A stretch of 64,000 bases of DNA, taken from assembly GCA_028823445.1 (NCBI GenBank), contig JAPKBH010000004.1, forward strand, positions 1-64,000. The letters run 5' to 3'. The notes beneath the pieces are model-generated. The model saw only the letters and a program-made list of their open reading frames with translations. It did no database searches and was not told where the DNA came from. Origin of the DNA: Acidimicrobiales bacterium. Its GTDB lineage: Bacteria; Actinomycetota; Acidimicrobiia; Acidimicrobiales; MedAcidi-G1. Each line of letters opens with the position of its first letter. Positions within the stretch are counted from its first letter, which is position 1. A program made the position numbers and the translations under genes. Shown here piece after piece: positions 1-7,226 of this stretch.

Positions 1-212
1 CCACAGAAGCCCACACCCAGTAAAAGCCGAGGTTGTTCTGTTGCTCCGCGGCCCAGCAAAAGGCCCAGCAAGGCGCAGCCCGCCATGTTGATGAAAAGAA
101 CGGTGAGGGGCAGGTTTTCCCAGAGTCCGGGCCCTTGGGTGGCAATGGCCCACCGGGTGGCGGCTCCGGTGGCCCCACCGAGGGCCACGAGAATGGCGGG
201 AGATAAACGCAT
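1..212 (-). CDS. crcB: Fluoride channel FluC/CrcB, truncated by the window edge
   Basis: Reads leftwards from the ATG at 210-212 and is open to base 1, giving about 70 residues of a protein that is normally about 120 long. FluC channels export fluoride from the cytoplasm as dimers. Seen: an N-terminal membrane helix with the GG-x2-GA-x2-R pattern, a second helix with the family's polar Asn (F-I-N-M-A-G followed by LLG) and the start of the G-F-C-G segment that leads into the third helix. A good ribosome site (AGGAG) sits just before the start. The gene is divergent from pdxH across about 86 bp. I looked for a fluoride riboswitch in the leader and saw none. Actinobacteria often carry two adjacent crcB genes; the partner would lie outside the window. 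Confidence 0.82.
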   Translation of the reverse strand, partial: MRLSPAILVALGGATGAATRWAIATQGPGLWENLPLTVLFINMAGCALLGLLLGRGATEQPRLLLGVGFC

Positions 213-298
213 CTCTCCTACCTTAGGGGTTCTTTATGGGCAAGCAGAGTGAGTGAGGCCAGTGGGCAGCAGCGCAGACCCGTAGATAGTCTTGGGCT

Positions 299-934
299 AT
301 GGACTTAAGCGAAGTACGCGAAACCTATGAGGAGCGGGGTTTAGACGTGGCCGAAGTGGCGGCCAGCCCGATTGAGCAGTTTCAGCGCTGGTATCAAGAG
401 GTTTCTGACGCTGGTTATTGGGAGCCCAATGCGATGACCTTGTCTACGGTGACCCCTGAGGGTTGGCCGGCGGCTCGTGTGGTGTTGTTGAAAAAAGTAG
501 ATGAACAAGGGTTTGTTTTTTTCACGAACTTGCGTAGCGATAAAGCCAGTCAACTTGTGGCTGTGCCGCGAGCAGCGTTGACATTTTCTTGGGTGGAGTT
601 GCGTCGCCAAGTGCGGGTAGTGGGGGCCGTTGATCCGTTGTCTTCTGATGAGGCAGATGCGTATTGGGCCACCCGTCCGCGGGGGAGCCAATTGGGGGCC
701 TGGGCTTCGGACCAAAGCACGGTGGTTGCCGACCGAGAAGAACTTGACCAGCGTTTTGGGGCCGAGATGGTGCGGTGGCGCGATGAAGATATTGAACGGC
801 CTGCCCACTGGGGCGGTTTTCGCGTGGAGCCTCGCCTCATCGAGTTTTGGCAGGGCCGCCCCGACCGACTGCATGATCGATTGCGTTATTTCTGGACCGA
901 GCAAAACTGGGTGATCGAGCGTCTCGCCCCTTAA
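299..934 (+). CDS. pdxH: Pyridoxamine 5'-phosphate oxidase
   Basis: A 211-residue FMN enzyme that oxidises pyridoxamine- or pyridoxine-5'-phosphate to pyridoxal 5'-phosphate, the last step of vitamin B6 salvage, in the cytoplasm. Length is typical. Seen in order: the N-terminal segment ending in W-Y-x-E, the FMN-binding stretch around residues 60-85 (R-V-V-L-L-K then F-F-T-N with S-x-K-A), the RPRGSQLGAWAS motif near 125, and the C-terminal PLP-binding block with E-F-W-Q-G-R, R-L-H-D-R and the terminal W-x6-L-x-P. It stands alone between divergent crcB and the convergent ccdA-like gene, with 13 bp between its stop and the end of that gene. Several PLP enzymes are encoded nearby (hemL, a decarboxylase, a D-threonine-aldolase-like gene), but no operon link is visible. 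Confidence 0.95.
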   Translation: MDLSEVRETYEERGLDVAEVAASPIEQFQRWYQEVSDAGYWEPNAMTLSTVTPEGWPAARVVLLKKVDEQGFVFFTNLRSDKASQLVAVPRAALTFSWVELRRQVRVVGAVDPLSSDEADAYWATRPRGSQLGAWASDQSTVVADREELDQRFGAEMVRWRDEDIERPAHWGGFRVEPRLIEFWQGRPDRLHDRLRYFWTEQNWVIERLAP

Positions 935-947
935 ACCGGAGAACGCC

Positions 948-2048
948 TCACCAGCGGTGAGATCTATCGGCGTTTTTTAGGAAACTAAAAATCACCAGCA
1001 ACGCCACGATGCTGACCAAAACTTCTAACGGGGTGGCGCCGCGCCAAGGGTCGCTCACCCAGTTGGTCATGCGAGCGGGCCAAGTAATAGCTAAACGGGC
1101 TATCGGAAAAATGATTAGGTCGCCCCGCTGGTACAGCCCTTCAGCCAGCAACCAACTGGCCACGGTAAACCAGGTAGCGGTTTTTCGAAGTGAGGCGGTG
1201 AGTGCGGGGCGCATTCCCCAGACCATGGCGGTGAGCACGATAAGCCACAGAGCCAGCCCGACCTGGGTGCCGCCCGTTTGGGTGGTCCACACGGTGAGGT
1301 GCACTTGCAAGGTGGTGACGGCATCCACAATTGGGTTCGAAGATGTGGTGGGGTCGTTAAGAATACGAATTTCGTAGATGCCGTAAATAATGAGGTAAGC
1401 GCCGCCAGCCACCAGCGAACCGGCCCCAATGCGATCCATGTAGGGCAAGAGGCGCCGCAGGTTGCGGACCAGACCACCCCGGGCCATAGCTAACGACAAG
1501 GTAAGTGCAGTTATTACGGCGGCCATACCAGCGGCGAACGCCAGGTAAGTAATGAGCCCCTCAATGACCCCGTCGCGCCCAAAACTGCCCGCTACTTGAA
1601 GTAGAAAAATAGGGGCGGCGCAACCAATGGAAACAACGGCGTAAGACATGCCGAAACCCAGAACGGAGAAAAACTCGCTACTTCCTGGGCCTCGGCTAGG
1701 CCGCAAAAAGGGGATCTTTATTTGTTTTCCAGAAAGGAGAGCCAAGCCGTAGGGGATGAACAACACGCCCATCAGTACCGTTATCCAAGGGGTTTTTTGG
1801 GCAACTGCTTCTTCGCTGGTTAAGTAGGTCACGGCCAGCCCTAAGCCACCGAAAACCAGAACAAAGCCGCTGGCCATGGTCAGGCTGACCGTAAAGGCTC
1901 GCCATATTTGTTCAGGGCGGGCGTCTCGGTCAACGGTGTCGTTGCCCATGAAATAGCCCAACCAGGTGGGCAACATGGCAAACCCGCAGGGGTTCACGGC
2001 GGTTACTAAACCCAAAGTGAAGGGCAAGGCCAGGCTTATATCAATCAT
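948..2048 (-). CDS. CcdA/DsbD-type thiol-redox membrane protein
   Basis: A 366-residue polytopic membrane protein. The first six helices are CcdA-like: the N-terminal helix contains N-P-C-G-F (Cys21) and the fourth contains G-C-A-A-P (Cys143), the two cysteines that carry reducing equivalents across the membrane in this family. The roughly 120 C-terminal residues add about three more hydrophobic segments, making it longer than classic CcdA (about 240 residues). Its start overlaps the stop of the upstream TlpA-like lipoprotein gene by 4 nt, so the two are translationally coupled. The pair probably delivers electrons to an extracytoplasmic thioredoxin, for cytochrome c maturation or general thiol reduction; which of these is not shown by the sequence. 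CXXCH cytochromes are encoded at 46.2 and 50.6 kb. Confidence 0.85.
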   Translation of the reverse strand: MIDISLALPFTLGLVTAVNPCGFAMLPTWLGYFMGNDTVDRDARPEQIWRAFTVSLTMASGFVLVFGGLGLAVTYLTSEEAVAQKTPWITVLMGVLFIPYGLALLSGKQIKIPFLRPSRGPGSSEFFSVLGFGMSYAVVSIGCAAPIFLLQVAGSFGRDGVIEGLITYLAFAAGMAAVITALTLSLAMARGGLVRNLRRLLPYMDRIGAGSLVAGGAYLIIYGIYEIRILNDPTTSSNPIVDAVTTLQVHLTVWTTQTGGTQVGLALWLIVLTAMVWGMRPALTASLRKTATWFTVASWLLAEGLYQRGDLIIFPIARLAITWPARMTNWVSDPWRGATPLEVLVSIVALLVIFSFLKNADRSHRW

Positions 2049-2548
2049 GAAAGAAGTTCCTCCACCTTGGTAACCAAGTCAGGTGCGGCAATTCTTCCCA
2101 TATGCACATCAATTAGTGTGCCATCCGCGGCAATGAAGGCGGTAGCGGGCAAGCCAACTGCCCCAAAGGTAAGAAGAAAATCGCCAGCGGGGTCGGACCC
2201 CAAGAGGTAAGTGATGCCGAGCTGGTCAATCCGTTCGGCGGCTCGTGACGGTGAGTCACTTATATTTATGCCGATAAAGCGAATCTCGTCTCTATAGGTC
2301 TGGTGAGTTTTTTCAAAATCTGGCATTTCTTCTAAACAGGGTGCACACCAAGTGGCCCAAAGGTTGATCACCAAAGGTCGCCCGTCTTCAGCCAACAGAT
2401 CACCCAAAGTTGTGGTGGAGCCATCGAGTAAAACAAATGGCTGAGTGAGATGCTCAGAGGCGTCCGTTGGGTCGCTGCTACTACAACCGGCCAGCAAAAA
2501 ACTGGCGGCCAGGAAGGCCAGTAGCCAAAAATTGGGTGGGCGACGCAT
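2045..2548 (-). CDS. TlpA/ResA-like thioredoxin lipoprotein
   Basis: A 167-residue exported thioredoxin-fold protein. Residues 1-22 form a lipoprotein signal with the lipobox L-L-A-G-C (Cys22), followed by a Ser-rich linker. The thioredoxin domain carries the active site W-C-A-P-C (Cys68, Cys71) within N-L-W-A-T-W-C, then the E-E-M-P-D-F helix and a late cis-Pro segment (G-L-P-A-T). This is the TlpA/ResA class that reduces disulfides outside the membrane, often apo-cytochrome c. Its stop overlaps the start of the CcdA-like gene, the expected electron donor. An inverted repeat (2581-2611) lies just upstream, between this gene and whiB. Confidence 0.9.
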   Translation of the reverse strand: MRRPPNFWLLAFLAASFLLAGCSSSDPTDASEHLTQPFVLLDGSTTTLGDLLAEDGRPLVINLWATWCAPCLEEMPDFEKTHQTYRDEIRFIGINISDSPSRAAERIDQLGITYLLGSDPAGDFLLTFGAVGLPATAFIAADGTLIDVHMGRIAAPDLVTKVEELLS

Positions 2549-2580
2549 AAAGTCAAGTTACCCGCCTTGGGGAGGCAACA

Positions 2581-2611
2581 GGCTGCGGTTCGTTAAAACG
2601 TCACCGCAGCC
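2581..2611. other. Inverted repeat between whiB7-like and tlpA-like genes
   Basis: The arms GGCTGCGGT (2581-2589) and ACCGCAGCC (2603-2611) pair perfectly, and inside them CGTT and AACG add a second 4-bp stem. It lies after the whiB stop and about 33 bp before the tlpA-like start, both on the minus strand. No T run follows on the minus strand, so a simple intrinsic terminator is unlikely. It could be an mRNA processing or stabilising hairpin or a protein site. Confidence 0.45.
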
Positions 2612-2632
2612 CGTGGCCGTAGCTCTACTCGG

Positions 2633-2977
2633 TTAGGCCGAGCGGAGTTCTGAAAGAAGGTGCAGGGGAATAGGCACCTCCGGAAGTTGTTCTTCGGGGC
2701 GCGGCACTTTTGAGGGCCTGCCTCGCCGTCGTTTGTTGGCCAACATTTTTCCGTTGCGGAACAATTGCCCGCCCCACACCCCCCAGGGTTCGTTGCGGGT
2801 TAACGCTGCCTCAAGGCAGGCGACCATAGTCGGACAGTCGGCACAGATGCGTTTGGCTTGGGCAATGTCGCCAAGGTGGTCAGAGAAGAACACGCCGGTG
2901 GGTACACCCAGGCGGGCGCAAGCGGCGTCGTTGCGCCACAACTCTGCTTCGAAGGTAATGGTGGTGAGGGTTTCCAT
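2633..2977 (-). CDS. WhiB-family Fe-S regulator, WhiB7-like with AT-hook
   Basis: A 114-residue Wbl protein of Actinobacteria. Four cysteines (Cys20, Cys45, Cys48, Cys54) in the C-x24-C-x2-C-x5-C arrangement should bind a [4Fe-4S] cluster. The P-W-G-V-W-G-G turn (64-70) contacts the housekeeping sigma factor in this family. A basic tail with R-G-R-P near residue 86 matches an AT-hook. Among Wbl proteins that tail is characteristic of WhiB7, the activator of intrinsic antibiotic-resistance genes in mycobacteria and streptomycetes. The subclass call rests on this tail and on the structured 430-bp leader upstream (2978-3409). About 20 residues follow the hook. It is transcribed alone on the minus strand. 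Confidence 0.88.
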   Translation of the reverse strand: METLTTITFEAELWRNDAACARLGVPTGVFFSDHLGDIAQAKRICADCPTMVACLEAALTRNEPWGVWGGQLFRNGKMLANKRRRGRPSKVPRPEEQLPEVPIPLHLLSELRSA

Positions 2978-3050
2978 AATGTTGTTGTCTCTTTCTTTGG
3001 GTAGTGAGTTTCTTTGGGGGTGGGTCTAAAAGGGCCGGTAAAAATCAGAA

Positions 3051-3076
3051 AGGCCGCCGGATGAATCCGGCGGCCT
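3051..3076 (-). terminator. Terminator hairpin in the whiB7-like leader
   Basis: AGGCCGCCGG and its exact complement CCGGCGGCCT form a 10-bp stem around the loop ATGAAT. On the minus strand it is followed within 6 nt by five T residues (3044-3040), as in an intrinsic terminator. It sits about 75 nt before the whiB start rather than after a gene, so an attenuator is the better reading. It would also stop read-through from the metallo-hydrolase gene. Confidence 0.65.
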
Positions 3077-3123
3077 CGAGGAATTAAGTTGTTTTTAGCG
3101 TGCTAGCTAAAAACTCCTCGAGG
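3074..3123 (-). other. Nested inverted repeat overlapping uORF and terminator
   Basis: The outer arms CCTCGAGGA (3074-3082) and TCCTCGAGG (3115-3123) and the inner arms GTTTTTAGC (3091-3099) and GCTAAAAAC (3106-3114) are perfect complements, with 8 unpaired bases on one side. The structure shares three bases (3074-3076) with the terminator hairpin, so the two compete at that point. Its 5' arm on the transcript lies inside the last codons of the uORF. Confidence 0.6.
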
Positions 3124-3147
3124 GCGCTGGTGAGCAGTCCAGAACAT
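3103..3147 (-). CDS. Candidate 14-codon leader peptide (uORF)
   Basis: ATG at 3147 to TAG at 3103 encodes MFWTAHQRPRGVFS. The stop codon falls in the loop of the nested inverted repeat and codons 9-14 form its 5' arm. No clear ribosome-binding sequence precedes it. The claim rests on position only: mycobacterial whiB7 is controlled by translation of a leader uORF, and this is the short frame best placed to do that here. Confidence 0.3.
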   Translation of the reverse strand: MFWTAHQRPRGVFS

Positions 3148-3409
3148 AAAAGTGTTCTTGGAAGCCCAAGGCTTGGTTGAATAGGTAGTTTCGGTCAGAC
3201 GCGACACGAGAACCGACCGGCCAGCCACAGGGCTGTAATGGTGGTGATGATTCGTGTTCACGGAAATTTTGCCTATTCGTTGAGTTTGGTATTGATGCCA
3301 AGTATTTGTTCCGCTTAAGGATAAGCGGGAACTACTACCAATGACTACTCAACACCATAAAGTAGTTGTTTGTCAAATGATTAAAGGATCTAATCCTCGG
3401 CAACGAGCA

Positions 3410-4522
3410 TCAGGCAACGTTGTAGGTTTTGAGGCCCTGTTCTTCATCTTGAGTAGCGTCACCCAAAATTCTTAAGTGTTCCAGGTGGGCGTAAGTTTCA
3501 CTAGCTGCCATGTCGCCCCATGAGCGTTCTTTAAAGAGGCGCTGCATGTAAGCCTCAACGGGGGCTTGCCCTAAGTCGGCTCCGGCTTCACGCAGGTGGT
3601 CTAACCGCTCGTGGTGGTGCTCAATAATGCTGTCGGCTCGCCCGGCCAGGTCAAGAAAGGGGTGCCCGTGGGCGGGAAGCACTTGGCTGATGTTGGGGAA
3701 CTCGTGCATACGTTCCAGAGAACGAAAAAACACGGCGAGTGGATCATCCATGGCGGTAATCCCGCCGATATGTGGGGTGATAGTGGGCAGCACGTGGTCG
3801 CCCGACAAGAACAGACCATCGATGGGGTCGTAGAGGCAAAGGTGATCGTGGGTGTGGCCCGGAGTATGGATAGCAAGCCACGTGCGGCCGCCGATAGTGA
3901 TCTCGTCGCTGTCGTTAAGAGAAACTGAAGCTTCTGGGGGCTGGAAAATTTTGGTGCCGATTCCTTCGGCTACCGCTCCCCAGGTGCGGATGTGTTCCGG
4001 CGATGGGGGTTCTCGGTCGGTCCCCCAGGGGTTGGTAAAGCGCATGGCGTCACGAAACTTTTCGATGTCTTCATCGTCGGCGAGGTCAAGTGATGCGGTG
4101 CTCAGATCATCAAAAAATTCGCTGGCTCGGCTTGGGGCGTAAGAGGAATAAAAATCGCTGTGGGCAATTACTTCAATTTTGTGGTCGGCTTGTAAACGAT
4201 GCACGCCGCCGTAATGGTCGGGGTGGCTATGGGTAACCAGTGCGGTGTGTACATTTTTTACGCTGGCACCAAGTTGGGTGAGGCGTTGTTGCAGGGCCGT
4301 CCAGGATTCCTCACCAGGCAGACCGGGGTCGACCAAAGTAAACCCGTTGGCATCTTCTAAGGCGTAGCAGTTGACATGGCCGAGGCCGGGCATAGAAATA
4401 GGTAACTGCAGGCGGTAAACGCCGGCTGCTACTTCAGTTATGTCGCTTTGGGCGGGTTCTTGTTCTTGCCGAGTCGGCTTGGTGGCGATGGGCTCACCGT
4501 GCGCATGATTCACAGAGGACAC
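3410..4522 (-). CDS. Metallo-beta-lactamase-fold hydrolase
   Basis: A 370-residue protein of the glyoxalase II/LACTB2-like branch. Seen: the metal motif T-H-S-H-P-D-H-Y-G-G (His98, His100, Asp102, His103), H-T-P-G-H-T with a downstream His, L-S-G-D-H supplying the bridging Asp, and the late P-A-H-G-H. The 30 N-terminal residues are polar and Gln/Glu-rich with no signal, so it is probably cytoplasmic. Longer than glyoxalase II (about 250), it has a helical C-terminal extension as in the wider family that includes LACTB2-type nucleases and lactonases. The substrate cannot be read from the sequence. The gene is on the minus strand, 33 bp downstream of orn. Confidence 0.85.
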   Translation of the reverse strand: MSSVNHAHGEPIATKPTRQEQEPAQSDITEVAAGVYRLQLPISMPGLGHVNCYALEDANGFTLVDPGLPGEESWTALQQRLTQLGASVKNVHTALVTHSHPDHYGGVHRLQADHKIEVIAHSDFYSSYAPSRASEFFDDLSTASLDLADDEDIEKFRDAMRFTNPWGTDREPPSPEHIRTWGAVAEGIGTKIFQPPEASVSLNDSDEITIGGRTWLAIHTPGHTHDHLCLYDPIDGLFLSGDHVLPTITPHIGGITAMDDPLAVFFRSLERMHEFPNISQVLPAHGHPFLDLAGRADSIIEHHHERLDHLREAGADLGQAPVEAYMQRLFKERSWGDMAASETYAHLEHLRILGDATQDEEQGLKTYNVA

Positions 4523-4555
4523 CTTAGAGGTATTGCGGCTTCAACAACGAAGCGG

Positions 4556-5092
4556 CTAGCGGGGATTTATCAGGTGCTTGCGGTAGTAACGCAACTCGTA
4601 AAGCGATTCTTGGATGTCGTCGAGTGCTCGGTGGCCGCCTGCTTTGGCGGGAGCGTTGGCCATTATTTCTGGGTACCAGCGCCGGGCCAGTTCTTTAATG
4701 GTGGATACATCAACCGAGCGGTAATGCAAAAAGTTTTCAATCTCCGGAAGACCAGCGAGAAGGAACCGCCGGTCGGTGCCGATGGAGTTTCCACAAAGCG
4801 GCACGGTGCCTGCATCGGGGATGTGTTCTTTAAGAAAAGCCAAGGTTTGGGCACCGGCTTCTTCAAGGGAGAGGGTGGCATTTTCTATTTCTGGCAGCAA
4901 TCCAGATTTGGTGTGCATGTTGCGTACGAAGTCATCCATGAGCGCTAAGGCTTCGGGCGGTTGATGGACTACTAAATCGGGGCCTTCGGCGATGATCTCT
5001 AAATCGTCGTCGGTAATGAGGGTGGCGATCTCCACAATGACGTCGCTGGTGGGGTCAAGCCCCGTCATCTCAAGATCCATCCATGCCAACAT
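4556..5092 (-). CDS. orn: Oligoribonuclease
   Basis: A 178-residue DEDDh 3'-5' exoribonuclease that degrades two- to five-nucleotide RNAs, including linear pGpG. Length is exactly typical. Seen: W-M-D-L-E-M-T-G at residues 4-11 (first Asp and Glu), the internal C-G-N-S-I-G-x-D-R-R-F-L block, [10 protein letters not shown], and the final G-G-H-R-A-L-D-D carrying the catalytic His and Asp. The start at 5092 agrees with the E. coli N-terminus apart from a few residues. It is divergent from dut, and the two starts nearly touch. Orn is standard in Actinobacteria and gamma-Proteobacteria. Confidence 0.96.
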   Translation of the reverse strand: MLAWMDLEMTGLDPTSDVIVEIATLITDDDLEIIAEGPDLVVHQPPEALALMDDFVRNMHTKSGLLPEIENATLSLEEAGAQTLAFLKEHIPDAGTVPLCGNSIGTDRRFLLAGLPEIENFLHYRSVDVSTIKELARRWYPEIMANAPAKAGGHRALDDIQESLYELRYYRKHLINPR

Positions 5093-5115
5093 CCGTCTCA
5101 GCCTACGGGCCGTCT

Positions 5116-5565
5116 ATGCTCACCGTTGTGATGGACATCCCAATTAAACGACTTGACCCAGATTTAGCTCTTCCGGCTTATGCCAAAGAAGGAGACGCCG
5201 GCGCTGACTTGGTGGCCCGTGAAAACGTGACCCTGGCTCCTGGTGGTGGCCGTGCTTTGGTGGCGACGGGGGCGGCTATTGCGATTCCTGAGGGATATGC
5301 CGGTTTTGTACAGCCGCGTAGTGGCTTGGCTTTAAAGCATGGGGTGACTTGTTTGAATACTCCGGGCCTTATTGATTCGGGGTATCGCGGCGAGTTAAAA
5401 GTTTTGTTAGTCAACACCGACCCGTCCACCCCTTTTGAGGTAGTGCGAGGGGAACGTATTGCTCAGTTGGTTATTCAGCGAGTGGAGGCGGCTCATTTTG
5501 TAGAGGTCGACGAATTGGGCGATTCATCGCGAGGCGAGGGCGGTTTCGGCTCAACGGGTCAATAA
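5116..5565 (+). CDS. dut: Deoxyuridine 5'-triphosphate nucleotidohydrolase (dUTPase)
   Basis: Trimeric dUTPase, hydrolysing dUTP to dUMP and keeping uracil out of DNA. All five family motifs are visible: G-D-A-G-A-D-L, P-R-S-G-L-A, the uracil-binding [10 protein letters not shown] hairpin, E-R-I-A-Q-L-V, and the C-terminal lid [11 protein letters not shown] chose ATG 5116 (149 residues). A frame from ATG 5083 would overlap orn by 10 bp, and ATG 5131 (M-D-I-P-I-K-R-L) aligns best with the M. tuberculosis N-terminus. None of the three has a strong ribosome site, so the start is uncertain by up to 16 residues. Confidence 0.95.
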   Translation: MLTVVMDIPIKRLDPDLALPAYAKEGDAGADLVARENVTLAPGGGRALVATGAAIAIPEGYAGFVQPRSGLALKHGVTCLNTPGLIDSGYRGELKVLLVNTDPSTPFEVVRGERIAQLVIQRVEAAHFVEVDELGDSSRGEGGFGSTGQ

Positions 5566-5609
5566 CCGGAGCTGATTTTCAGAAGCGGTTTAGATTCTAA
5601 AATCTAGAT

Positions 5610-5897
5610 TTAAGGGCTAACTGTGTGCTCGGCGCAGAGTTTTTTTGTTTGTTTCCCATTTTTCAGGGTTATTACTACCTGTTGGTCAGTGACCAAAAAG
5701 TCAACGGATATATCGGCGTTTCCTTGAGCAAGATTTTCGGTGGCTTTTTGTAGATCGGCACTGAGGTCGCCGAGATCGCTGGGACTTATGCGGTGGATGC
5801 GCAGCAGAGTAGTTAAGGCCATGCGTGGTAAGTGGGCGAAAATCAGAGAAGGCGGCACTTTTAAAGTGACGATATTTTCGGCATCCACAAGGGTCAT
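5610..5897 (-). CDS. Small conserved-looking protein, perhaps degenerate HATPase fold
   Basis: 95 residues, function not recognised. The layout (a beta strand with V-T-L-K-V-P, a helix around residues 20-40, a segment D-L-G-D-L-S-A-D-L-Q-K-A-T-E-N, then V-D-F-L-V and V-V-I-T-L-K-N-G) follows the first half of RsbW-type anti-sigma ATPases. The N-box is weak and the glycine boxes are missing, so ATP binding is doubtful. It converges on dut with 44 bp between the stops and is divergent from the DUF4031 gene. A short AT-rich dyad (TAGATT/AATCTA) lies between dut and this gene. Confidence 0.5.
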   Translation of the reverse strand: MTLVDAENIVTLKVPPSLIFAHLPRMALTTLLRIHRISPSDLGDLSADLQKATENLAQGNADISVDFLVTDQQVVITLKNGKQTKKLCAEHTVSP

Positions 5898-5943
5898 GGC
5901 TTAAGTGTGGCATCTCTGGGGCCCCAGCGGGCAACATAGAGGG

Positions 5944-6465
5944 GTGACGATTCTTGTAGATGCAGCAATCTGGCCTTGGCGGGGACGTTATTGGGCTCAT
6001 TTGGTGAGCGACGAAAGCTACGAGGAACTCCATGTCTTTACCGAGCGCCTGGGTTTACGCCGCATGGGCTTTCAAGGCGACCACTATGACGTGTCGGCAG
6101 ACCACAGAGAAAAAGCTTTAGCCCTTGGAGCACAGGCTTGCCCAGGCCGTGATTTGGTGCGGCGCCTTCGGGCGGCGGGGCTACGTTTGGGCCCGGCTGA
6201 GCGACCGGGAAAATGGGAGCCGGTACTAGGTGTTGAGATGCCAAGCGCTGAGGTATCAGGTGCTGAGCAAGAGTTGGTGAGCGAGTTGTTGAACTGCTTG
6301 AGCACCGAGGGCCCGATGAAAGTAGAATCTTTTTCGCGTCGAGGAGAGTTCGCCCTGGTGGTGGAGTGTCCGCAAGGTATGGATCTCAACCGGTCTTTGC
6401 CTCAAGGAGTTCTCTACCGTTTTACCGACGCCGGCCGGCGGGTTGAGTTGTTGTCGGAAATTTAA
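5944..6465 (+). CDS. DUF4031 domain protein
   Basis: 173 residues from GTG 5944, which is preceded by AGAGGG; a longer frame from 5905 would add 13 residues that do not fit the family. The N-terminal half is a clear DUF4031 domain: V-D-A-A-I-W-P-W-R-G, W-A-H-L-V-S-D, E-E-L-H-x-F, F-Q-G-D-H-Y-D-V and R-R-L-R-A-A-G-L-R. The domain is widespread in Actinobacteria and has no established function. The C-terminal 80 residues look like a separate small alpha/beta module. The gene ends 1 bp past the stop of the convergent Thr-rich protein gene. Confidence 0.75.
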   Translation: MTILVDAAIWPWRGRYWAHLVSDESYEELHVFTERLGLRRMGFQGDHYDVSADHREKALALGAQACPGRDLVRRLRAAGLRLGPAERPGKWEPVLGVEMPSAEVSGAEQELVSELLNCLSTEGPMKVESFSRRGEFALVVECPQGMDLNRSLPQGVLYRFTDAGRRVELLSEI

Positions 6466-7151
6466 CCAGAAACGGCGGGGCAGCCTGCGGAGAGCACCTC
6501 GGCCCAGGGTAAGCGTCCTGACCAGAGCCGGACGATGGTGTCGCCGTCGCTGACAAACATGACGCGGAACTCTTTGTCGCTTTCGTCTTGAGGAACGTAG
6601 GCCAAAAGGTTGCCGGACCCATCAGGAAGCGGCGTGGTGACAATGCGTTCGCCAAACATTTCGTTAATGCGTACTTCGGTGTTGCCGAGGCCGGCCCCGG
6701 ACCGGGTGGTCAGGTCAGCGGTGTCGATGTCTATGCGCTCCACCGTGCCGTCGGTAATCCAAAAAGTAATGCCCTCGGGGCCATTATCGGGCGTGGCTTG
6801 GTAGCACACGTCGTTGATGGGGGTTATGGGAGTAAACCGGGTGCCGGCTGCTCGTTGGGCTTGATAGGCGGTTTGGCCAAAAAGTACTTGGTCGAGGCCG
6901 ACGGTGCTCAGCGAAGAAGAATCGGTCAAGGTGGGCGAACCGAGGTCTTCAACAGGAGGCAAGGTTTCTAAGGTGGCCGGGTCAAAGGTGGTGGTGGTCG
7001 TGGTGGTACTGGTGGTGGTGCTCGTGGTTGTGGTACTGGTGGTGGTTGTGGTGGCCGGGGTTTCATCGGTTTCAAAAACAACGCAGGCCCCAAAGAACAC
7101 CACAATGAGGACTAAAATAAAAGCCATGATGGCTACGCCTGCATTTTGCAT
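6462..7151 (-). CDS. Membrane-anchored protein with Thr-rich stalk
   Basis: 229 residues, not recognised. An N-terminal hydrophobic helix (about residues 5-27) is followed by about 25 residues of nearly pure Thr/Ser (30-55), a typical wall-spanning stalk, then a globular domain of about 170 residues. The domain contains two Cys (N-D-V-C-Y and A-G-C-P near the end) that could form a disulfide, and acidic, glycine-rich segments. It is probably anchored in the membrane with the domain outside. The Thr tract is encoded by GTG/GTC-type repeats on the + strand. The gene is divergent from the GH3 lipoprotein gene, which also has a Thr/Pro linker, so the two may act in the same envelope layer. Confidence 0.6.
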   Translation of the reverse strand: MQNAGVAIMAFILVLIVVFFGACVVFETDETPATTTTTSTTTTSTTTSTTTTTTTFDPATLETLPPVEDLGSPTLTDSSSLSTVGLDQVLFGQTAYQAQRAAGTRFTPITPINDVCYQATPDNGPEGITFWITDGTVERIDIDTADLTTRSGAGLGNTEVRINEMFGERIVTTPLPDGSGNLLAYVPQDESDKEFRVMFVSDGDTIVRLWSGRLPWAEVLSAGCPAVSG

Positions 7152-7226
7152 ATTCTCTAGCGTAGGGCATTTTGCGTTTAGCCGCAGGTCGCTGCTTTTA
7201 GTCCGCTGATGTGCTGCACTGCAGGG

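Larger units (their letters stand above)
2978..3409 (-). promoter_or_regulatory. Long structured leader of the whiB7-like gene
   Basis: 432 bp without a convincing long gene, between the stop of the metallo-hydrolase gene and the whiB start. Reading leftwards there is a TTGACA hexamer (3376-3371) as a possible -35, although I cannot place a good -10. Next come a hairpin at 3332-3308 (CCGCTTA/TAAGCGG with a short extension), a 14-codon uORF (3147-3103), a nested inverted repeat (3123-3074), a GC-rich hairpin with a T tract (3076-3040) and then 60 nt to the whiB ATG. A 64-codon frame beginning with TTG (3301-3107) also crosses the region, but it has no ribosome site and no recognisable content. 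Confidence 0.55.

Noticed and set aside
213-298. Fluoride riboswitch upstream of the FluC gene
   Set aside because: I looked for the conserved pseudoknot sequences on the minus strand and did not see them in the 86 bp available.
550-840. Antisense and shifted frames opposite pdxH, nuo, hem and other genes
   Set aside because: They are shadows of conserved genes, with no ribosome sites or family features of their own.
3107-3301. 64-codon gene in the whiB leader
   Set aside because: It has a TTG start, no ribosome site and no recognisable composition, and it overlaps better-supported RNA structures.
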